A DNA stretch of 64,000 nt, from the NCBI RefSeq assembly GCF_945957355.1, contig NZ_CAMFKM010000018.1, positions 22,919-86,918 on the forward strand, written 5' to 3'. This DNA comes from an uncultured Reyranella sp. Lineage in GTDB: Bacteria; Pseudomonadota; Alphaproteobacteria; Reyranellales; Reyranellaceae. A model generated the notes under the pieces. It saw nothing but the letters and a program-made list of their open reading frames with translations. It was not told the origin of the DNA and did not search any database. The position numbers and the translations under genes are program-made. Shown here piece after piece: positions 57,401 through 64,000 of the stretch. Every line of letters starts with the position of its first letter. The stretch's first letter is position 1.

Positions 57401-58147
57401 TCAGGGCAGCCGGTTTTCGATGACCGCGAAGACGGGTCGGCCGGATAAGGGCGATAAAATACCGTTCGCGTCCAGTGGAAAGACGCTGCGGGTAACGGAG
57501 TCGCTTACATTGCCGCCGATCGCGGAGAGGTGGCCTGGCTGGACGTCGACCACGATGTCGCAATGTCCTGCCCCTCGATTCAGGTTTTGCAGCGTCGTAC
57601 CGCTCCCTTCGCGCGACGCGCAGACCAGGTCGCCAACCCTGGGCGCATAGGCAAAGGTCTCGTGTGGAATGAACGCCGCACCGGGCCGCTTCGCGCGTTC
57701 GACGATGCGTTCGACGTAGATCGTGTGGCGCTGGTCCGGACAGAAGAGGTCACGCGGCACGCCGGCGCTCTCGATGTCCCAGGAGATGAAAGCCGCCGAC
57801 CAGGGTACGTCGTTCAGCCCACTGAGATTGTTGCCGACGGAAGCCCAGTAGTCGGCGATGCGCTGCGGTGCCTCACGCTCCTTGATGCCGAGTTGTTCCG
57901 TGCGCGGCGGTGCGTCCTTCGAGTAGGTGATGACCTGCTTGCCGTAGCGACCCCATTCGCCGACCGCCAGCAGCACCATCGAGGTTCTGGCGCTCGACGA
58001 CGGGGGAGGGGCCTCGGGCTTCCAGGACGATGCGCGACAGGGACCGAGCGGCGGCAGGTCCTTCGCCTGCACGACCGGCTTGCCCGTCGGCGGCGTCGTG
58101 CAGGCGGCGGCGAGGACGAGAAGCAGGATCGCGAGAAGGGGGCGCAT
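57401..58147 (-). CDS. DUF2272 lipoprotein (copy B)
   Basis: 248-aa lipoprotein with a clean signal and lipobox (MRPLLAILLLVLAAAC, Cys16). The DUF2272 domain (about 55-245) shares with copy A the blocks GEWGRYG, VPWSAAFISW, GDLVC, HCDIVV and AIGGNVSDSV; Ser117 and His195 are the candidate pair. A Pro-rich linker (residues 20-50) spaces the domain from the membrane. It is on the same strand as the downstream GMC gene, after the VOC and gamma carbonic anhydrase genes, forming a four-gene unit with short gaps. Confidence 0.87.
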   Translation of the reverse strand: MRPLLAILLLVLAAACTTPPTGKPVVQAKDLPPLGPCRASSWKPEAPPPSSSARTSMVLLAVGEWGRYGKQVITYSKDAPPRTEQLGIKEREAPQRIADYWASVGNNLSGLNDVPWSAAFISWDIESAGVPRDLFCPDQRHTIYVERIVERAKRPGAAFIPHETFAYAPRVGDLVCASREGSGTTLQNLNRGAGHCDIVVDVQPGHLSAIGGNVSDSVTRSVFPLDANGILSPLSGRPVFAVIENRLP

Positions 58148-58167
58148 ACGGAGTTGCCTCGTTCTCC

Positions 58168-58869
58168 CTACCAGCGGCCCACGCCGCCGATCAGGATCGT
58201 CGGCACGCCTCCGGTGCCGTTCTTCACGGTGCAGATCTGACTGCCGGGCCGTCGCCCGTCGCGCGGTTCCGAGACGTCCAGGCCGGCAGCCTTCAGGCGG
58301 GCATGAGCGGCCGCGATGTCGGGCACCCGCCAGGACAGTCCCCAGAGATGGTCGGGTTCGTCCGACACGCCCTTCTTCAGGTCGTGGGCGATCTCGACCA
58401 CCAGGTCGCCGCAGCGGAAGAACAGCAGTCGGGCGCCCCACTTGGGATTGCTGCGGTCGAGGCGCAGGTCGAGGCCGAGCCGGCCGGCGTAGAAGGCGAT
58501 GGCGCGTTCGGGGTTGGGTGTGCGCACGACGACATGGTCGAGGCTGGAGACGGCCGACGCGGCATCGGCCGTGAAGAGCGAAGGCGCTTCGTCGGCTTTC
58601 GCAACGACTCCGATCGCGACGCTATGGCCGAGGAAGGCGAGCCCTCCGTCCGTTCTGGTCGCCGGGACCGCACGCCGCTCGAGGAGCGTCGCCGCCTTGT
58701 CGATGTCCGACGTCGCGAACACCATGGATCGCAGGCCCGATGATTCGGCCTCGAAACGCACCCCGACGTTTTCGGTGCGCAGGTGCCCATCGATCGCACG
58801 CCGCCCCAGCAACGTCTCGTACACGGCCGGCGAACCGCCGACGACGAGATGATCGAGTGCCGCGAGCAT
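58168..58869 (-). CDS. two-module VOC family protein
   Basis: 233-aa protein with two VOC repeats. The first (ALDHLVVGGSPAVYETLLG, to residue about 110) looks degenerate. The second (SLDHVVVRTPNPERAIAFYAGRLGLDLRLD ... FFRCGDLVVEIAHDL ... GLSWRVPDIAAAHARL) is well formed. DHLWGLSWRVPD matches proteins annotated as glyoxalase or 4-hydroxyphenylpyruvate-type relatives. The ATG at 58869 comes four bases after the upstream stop; an in-frame TTG at 58881 lies inside the upstream gene. The substrate is unknown. Confidence 0.85.
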   Translation of the reverse strand: MLAALDHLVVGGSPAVYETLLGRRAIDGHLRTENVGVRFEAESSGLRSMVFATSDIDKAATLLERRAVPATRTDGGLAFLGHSVAIGVVAKADEAPSLFTADAASAVSSLDHVVVRTPNPERAIAFYAGRLGLDLRLDRSNPKWGARLLFFRCGDLVVEIAHDLKKGVSDEPDHLWGLSWRVPDIAAAHARLKAAGLDVSEPRDGRRPGSQICTVKNGTGGVPTILIGGVGRW

Positions 58870-58873
58870 GGCG

Positions 58874-59398
58874 TCAGCCAATGCGCTTCAGGTTCGCCTT
58901 GTAGTTCTGGCCGCGCTTCACGTAGCTCTCCGCGCTCATTGCCAGCCGCGAGGCGTTCTCCTCGCTCAACTCGCGCACGACCTTGGCCGGCGAGCCGAGG
59001 ATCATCGAGCGGTCAGGGAAGGTCTTGCCCTCGGTCACGACCGAGCCGGCGCCGACCAGGCAGTCCTTGCCGATCACCGAACGGTTGAGCACCACCGACT
59101 GGATGCCGATCAGCGAGCCGTCGCCGATGGTGCAACCGTGCAGCATCACCTGGTGGCCGACCGTCACGTTGCGGCCGATCGTGAGCGGCGCGCCGGGATC
59201 GGTATGCAGGACGCTCAGCTCCTGGACGTTGCTGTCGTCGCCGATAACGATCGGCTCGTTGTCGCCGCGCAGCACGGCGCCGAACCAGATGTTCACCCGT
59301 TCGCCCAGGATCACCGACCCGATGATGGTGACACCCTCCGCGATGTAGCAGGAGGCCGGGATCACCGGCACGCGGTCGTTCAGCTGGTAGATCGGCAT
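58874..59398 (-). CDS. gamma carbonic anhydrase family protein
   Basis: 174-aa left-handed beta-helix protein with hexapeptide repeats throughout (GVTIIGSVILGERVNIW, VLRGDNEPIVIG). The three zinc-ligand His lie in SVLHTDPGA and VGHQVMLHGC, as in YrdA/PaaY and Cam-type enzymes. The role is either carbonic anhydrase or a PaaY-like thioesterase. It is the first gene of the minus-strand unit that includes the two-module VOC, DUF2272 and GMC genes. Its start lies 154 bases from the MerR start, with the MerR operator between them. Confidence 0.9.
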   Translation of the reverse strand: MPIYQLNDRVPVIPASCYIAEGVTIIGSVILGERVNIWFGAVLRGDNEPIVIGDDSNVQELSVLHTDPGAPLTIGRNVTVGHQVMLHGCTIGDGSLIGIQSVVLNRSVIGKDCLVGAGSVVTEGKTFPDRSMILGSPAKVVRELSEENASRLAMSAESYVKRGQNYKANLKRIG

Positions 59399-59494
59399 CT
59401 GGGGTCCTTCTGCGAACGCACTTGATGAGGGAGGCCGTTCGGCATGCCAGCTTGCCTCCGCTAGTTCAATAGGAGCGAGCCGGTCTCGGCGGCC

Positions 59495-59519
59495 CTTACG
59501 TAACTGCAGCCTTACGTAA
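59495..59519. promoter_or_regulatory. two TTACGTAA cores upstream of the MerR operator
   Basis: TTACGTAA occurs at 59496-59503 and 59512-59519, 16 bases centre to centre, and again inside the perfect palindrome centred at 59537.5, 22 bases further. The spacing is close to 1.5 and 2 helical turns. The two sites lack the outer TTGAC / GTCAA arms. They may be auxiliary or degenerate sites for the same regulator. Confidence 0.5.
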
Positions 59520-59526
59520 AGGAGAT

Positions 59527-59548
59527 TTGACGTTTACGTAAACGTCAA
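59527..59548. promoter_or_regulatory. perfect LiuR-type operator before the MerR gene
   Basis: A perfect 22-base palindrome: both halves are TTGACGTTTAC and its reverse complement. It ends five bases before the MerR ATG at 59553. TTGACG and TAAATG spaced by 17 bases could be the -35 and -10 of the regulator gene, with the palindrome filling the spacer, as for MerR-type regulation. The same sequence, with one change, lies in front of the atu-like operon at 45324-45345. Confidence 0.85.
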
Positions 59549-59552
59549 CTAA

Positions 59553-60008
59553 ATGATCTCCATCATGTCAGTCGCCGCCATTTCCTCGGTCAAGACGCCG
59601 ACGCCGCGAGACGCGCAGCGCATCTACAGCATCGCCGAACTATCGCGCGAATTTGCGATCACGCCGCGCACCATCCGCTTCTATGAAGACGAGGGGCTGA
59701 TCAAGCCACGACGGCACGGCACGACCCGTCTCTACACCGTCGGCGATCGCACGCGGCTGAGCTGGATCCTGCGCGGCAAGCGGCTGGGCTTTTCGTTGGC
59801 GGAGATCCGCGAGCTGCTCGACCTCTACCAGGTCGACCGCACCGGCATGCAGCAGCTGCGCGAACTGCAGCGCCGCTGCCAGCTCCACATTGCCGATCTG
59901 GAGCGCAAGCGCGCCGATCTCGACCAGCACATCGGCGAGTTCAGGGAAGTCGAGGCACAAGTCAGCGCCGAACTGAAGCAGCGCGGCATCGATCCGGAAA
60001 AAACCTAG
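59553..60008 (+). CDS. liuR: MerR family transcription regulator, LiuR-like
   Basis: 151-aa MerR-type regulator. Residues 24-95 form the winged helix (IYSIAELSREFAITPRTIRFYEDEGLIKPRRHGTTRLY, then LSWILRGKRLGFSLAEIREL). A long coiled coil follows (about 100-145; LRELQRRCQLHIADLERKRA). No Cys is present, so an acyl-CoA or other organic effector is more likely than metal or redox sensing. LiuR-type proteins control leucine and acyl-CoA catabolism genes. The start is ATG 59553 or ATG 59565; neither has a ribosome-binding site because the operator occupies that space. It lies 25 bases upstream of an acyl-CoA dehydrogenase gene. Confidence 0.85.
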   Translation: MISIMSVAAISSVKTPTPRDAQRIYSIAELSREFAITPRTIRFYEDEGLIKPRRHGTTRLYTVGDRTRLSWILRGKRLGFSLAEIRELLDLYQVDRTGMQQLRELQRRCQLHIADLERKRADLDQHIGEFREVEAQVSAELKQRGIDPEKT

Positions 60009-60033
60009 GCAAGTCGCAGACAGGGAGAAGGCC

Positions 60034-61817
<1,784 letters not shown>

Positions 61818-61821
<4 letters not shown>

Positions 61822-62735
61822 CCGACGAAGCGACCTCGACCCTGACGACGCGAGACCTTCTCGCGTTGCAGGCGTTCGAGCTCGCTGCGCGCGGAGGCTC
61901 GTTCAAGGCTGCCGCCGAACAGCTCCACATTACCGCCTCGGCGGTCAGCCACCGCATCGCCGGCCTCGAGCGCAAGCTCGGTGCCCGGCTGTTCGAGCGC
62001 GGGCCCCGCGGCGTCGTGCTCGCGCCGGCGGGCCGGCTTCTTGCCAGCACCACCGGCCGCGCCTTTGGCGATCTGTCGCGCGCGCTCGCCCGCCAGGGCG
62101 GCGGCTCGCAGCGCCTGCGCGTCTCGGCCGTGCCGATCTTCGCTTCCCACTGGTTGCTGCCACGCCTCGGCCAGTTCCTTGCCGCCCATCCCGGCATCGA
62201 GCTGCAGGTCGAGGCGAGCCCGCGCATGGCCGACATGGAGGCGGGCCTCGTCGACGTCGCGCTGCGCTACGGCGACGGCGACTGGCCCGACGTGGCTGCC
62301 GAAAAGATTGTGGAGCTCAGCGCCGTGCCGGTTGCCGCGCCCGAGCTGGTGCGGCGGCTCGGGTTGCGCACGCCGACCGATCTTCTGCGTGCGCCCTTGA
62401 TCCGCGTCGCACCGTTCGGCACCTCGTGGGTCGAATGGGCCGAGGGCGTCGGCCTCGATCCAGCGGGCTTCGCGGAGCGCCGCGGCGGCATCAAGGGCGT
62501 GCAGGTCGACGGCATGGGGGCGGCCCTGCGAGCAGCCGCGCACGGGCTCGGCGTCGCGCTGGTGTTCGATCCGCTGATCGAGAGCGAGATCGCCTCGGGC
62601 GCGCTTGTACGCGTCGGGCCATCGCTGCCGGCGCGCGGCCAGATCTGGTTCGTTTGCCGCCCGCGCGAGCGCAGCCTGCCCGCCGTCCGGGCGCTCAGGC
62701 GCTGGATGCGGGGTGAGGTCGCCACGATGCGCTGA
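61818..62735 (+). CDS. LysR family transcription regulator with non-canonical start
   Basis: About 305 aa. The HTH is plain: LLALQAFELAARGGSFKAAAEQLHITASAVSHRIAGLE, followed by the GcvA-type effector domain (LRVSAVPIFASHWLLPRLGQF, VDVALRYGDGDWP). No ATG, GTG or TTG precedes the HTH in frame near the gene start. The best candidate is CTG at 61818, which overlaps the TGA of the acyl-CoA dehydrogenase (CTGA), with a second CTG at 61842. The coupling would supply ribosomes. It is typical of GcvA-like LysR regulators with an amino- or carboxylic-acid effector. Confidence 0.8.
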
Positions 62736-62795
62736 ACGACATTCAACCCGGCGACCCACAAAAGCGTTTGCCCCGGAACCCGCACGGCGCGCGAT

Positions 62796-63734
62796 ATGGA
62801 CGGCATGGTCGACCTCACGCTCGCCGCGCGCGACGGTGTCAAACTCGCAGCCACCTTCTTCGAGCCCACCACCTCCAACGGTATCGCCGTGCTGATAAAC
62901 AGCGGCACTGGAATCCCGCGCCAGTTCTACGGCGCGCTGGGCAAGCATCTCAGTGCCCGCGGCATTGCCGTGCTGACCTACGATTATCGCGGCATCGGCC
63001 AGTCGGAGAAACCGGCCGACGCCAGGATGGAGCAGTGGGGCATGGTCGACCAGGCCTCGATGATCGATCATCTCGCGGTTCTGGCTCCCGGCGCCGCGCG
63101 GGCCGTTGTCGGCCATTCGTTCGGCGGACAGGTGCTGGGTCTGGCCGATAATATCGGGCAGGTCTCCGCCGCCGTACTCGTGTGCAGCCAGAGCGGTCAC
63201 TGGCGTCACTGGCCGGCAGGGCGGGCCCGGCTTCGCATGCTTGCCTTGTGGTGGCTGCTCATTCCCGGTCTCACCGCGGTGACGGGGCGATTTCCGGGGG
63301 CGTGGGTCGGCACCGCCGACCTGCCAAAAAGTGTGGCGCGGAGCTGGGCCCGGTGGGGCCGCTCCCGCCACTATGTCTGCGACGCGCACGGCCGGCCGCT
63401 GCGACCCTACAATGAGGCGGTCTCGTTTCCGATCCGCTGGATGAGCTTCAGCGACGATCCCATTGCGCCATTGTCGGCGGTCGAGGCACTGCGTTCCTAC
63501 TATTCGAACGCTGCCGTGGACCGCATGCACCTCACGCCGCCGGATCTCGGCCTCGAGGCGGTCGGTCATTTCGGCTTCTTCCGCAAGTCGATGCCGCGCG
63601 GTCCCTGGGATGAACTCGCCTGTTGGCTGGAACGGGAAATGCGGCAGACTGACCGCAATCTAAAGCTGGAGGAATCGACCGAATGTCCGCACCGCACGTT
63701 CTCGCCGAAGTCAAAGACGGCATCGGCTGGATGA
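62796..63734 (+). CDS. alpha/beta hydrolase
   Basis: 312-aa serine hydrolase. VLTYDYRGIGQSEKP, nucleophile Ser in VVGHSFGGQVLG and the His region VGHFGFFRKS are present, and the Asp candidate is in SFSDDPIAPLSAV. YheT/Lip-type and COG4757-like predicted hydrolases have this build. ATG 62796 gives a good N-terminus; ATG 62805 is an alternative. The last 17 codons overlap the ribosome-binding site and start of the enoyl-CoA hydratase gene by 52 bases, and the tail (LKLEESTECPHRTFSPKSK) is not family-like, so the original stop may have been lost. Confidence 0.82.
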   Translation: MDGMVDLTLAARDGVKLAATFFEPTTSNGIAVLINSGTGIPRQFYGALGKHLSARGIAVLTYDYRGIGQSEKPADARMEQWGMVDQASMIDHLAVLAPGAARAVVGHSFGGQVLGLADNIGQVSAAVLVCSQSGHWRHWPAGRARLRMLALWWLLIPGLTAVTGRFPGAWVGTADLPKSVARSWARWGRSRHYVCDAHGRPLRPYNEAVSFPIRWMSFSDDPIAPLSAVEALRSYYSNAAVDRMHLTPPDLGLEAVGHFGFFRKSMPRGPWDELACWLEREMRQTDRNLKLEESTECPHRTFSPKSKTASAG

Positions 63735-64000
63735 CGCTCAACCGGCCGGAGTCGCTGAACGCGCTCTCGATGGAGATGCGCGACCTGCTGATCGAGCACA
63801 GCGCGAAGTTCGAGAAGGACCCGGCGGTGCGCTGCGTGGTGATCCGCGGCGCCGGCACGCACTTCATGGCGGGCGGCGACATCCGCGGCTTCCACAAGTC
63901 GCTGACCGAGGACAAGGAGGCCCATCTCGCGGGCTTCGAGATGCGGGTCGTGAAGGCGCACCAGGCGATCTACCAGATCCGCCGCATGAACAAGCCGGTG
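63683..64000 (+). CDS. enoyl-CoA hydratase/isomerase family protein (partial)
   Basis: The first 106 codons of a crotonase-family protein, cut by the window end. It starts MSAPHVLAEVKDGIGWMTLN with RPESLNALSMEMRDLL and the oxyanion segment GAGTHFMAGGDIRGFHKSL. GGAGGAATCGACCGA precedes the ATG, a very good ribosome-binding site. The second active-site loop is outside the window, so hydratase, isomerase or lyase activity cannot be separated. It overlaps the end of the alpha/beta hydrolase in another frame. Confidence 0.88.
   Translation, partial: MSAPHVLAEVKDGIGWMTLNRPESLNALSMEMRDLLIEHSAKFEKDPAVRCVVIRGAGTHFMAGGDIRGFHKSLTEDKEAHLAGFEMRVVKAHQAIYQIRRMNKPV

Overview
The window is about 64 kb of very gene-dense, high-GC DNA. 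I count about 58 intact or edge-truncated genes plus one pseudogene, and only one gap between genes exceeds 300 bases. I see no tRNA, rRNA, CRISPR array, prophage or insertion sequence. The gene content points to a metabolically versatile soil or freshwater alphaproteobacterium: orphan Bug/TctC binding proteins, many SDR, acyl-CoA and CaiB/BaiF enzymes, an IorA/IorB pair with a long beta subunit, DUF2272 lipoproteins, a GH17-GT2 NdvB-like glucan synthase, and a CTCATGCTGAGG/CTCGAAG-type palindromic repeat. A Reyranella- or Bradyrhizobium-like organism is my guess; the species cannot be read from the window.

Layout. 1-6.1 kb: a PrpD/SDR operon, a second SDR, a decayed CmcJ-like gene, and an operon of hydrolase, TauE/SafE carrier and phosphatase. 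6.4-11.5 kb: NdvB-like glucan synthase, a PmtA-like methyltransferase coupled to a Nudix hydrolase, MaoC and GNAT. 11.5-19.4 kb: a Bug protein, a YeiH-type carrier, a single-domain biotin carrier, an internally duplicated protein of unknown function, a DTW protein, and indolepyruvate ferredoxin oxidoreductase A and B separated by a striking nested palindrome, then a thioesterase. 19.4-28.4 kb: beta-lactamase-fold hydrolase, GMC oxidoreductase, an RND permease plus adaptor, and an AI-2E family transporter. 28.4-37.6 kb: mixed acyl-CoA and hydrolase genes, including the intact CmcJ-like paralogue.

37.8-45.3 kb is a six-gene minus-strand operon (SDR, carboxyltransferase, two acyl-CoA dehydrogenases, enoyl-CoA hydratase, biotin carboxylase). 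Its order matches atuBCDEF of the acyclic-terpene (citronellol/geraniol) pathway, with atuD duplicated in tandem. A 22-bp near-palindrome centred on TTTACGTAAA sits between its first gene and a divergent SCP2 gene.

45.7-59.4 kb: a CGNR regulator facing a VOC gene across palindromic DNA, a NitT/TauT-type ABC transporter next to a gamma-glutamyltransferase-like enzyme, an acyl-CoA ligase, and two DUF2272 lipoproteins around a second GMC oxidoreductase. 59.5-64 kb: a LiuR-like MerR regulator whose promoter carries a perfect copy of the same 22-bp palindrome, a DmdC/FadE-like acyl-CoA dehydrogenase, a LysR regulator without a normal start codon, a hydrolase and a truncated enoyl-CoA hydratase.

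The most coherent system-level reading is a MerR-controlled acyl-CoA/isoprenoid catabolic regulon. The shared operator ties the MerR gene at 59.5 kb to the atu-like operon 14 kb away. The DUF2272 pair, which has Ser where CHAP-type enzymes have the catalytic Cys, and the duplicated-half protein at 13.8-14.6 kb are the best candidates for undescribed biochemistry.
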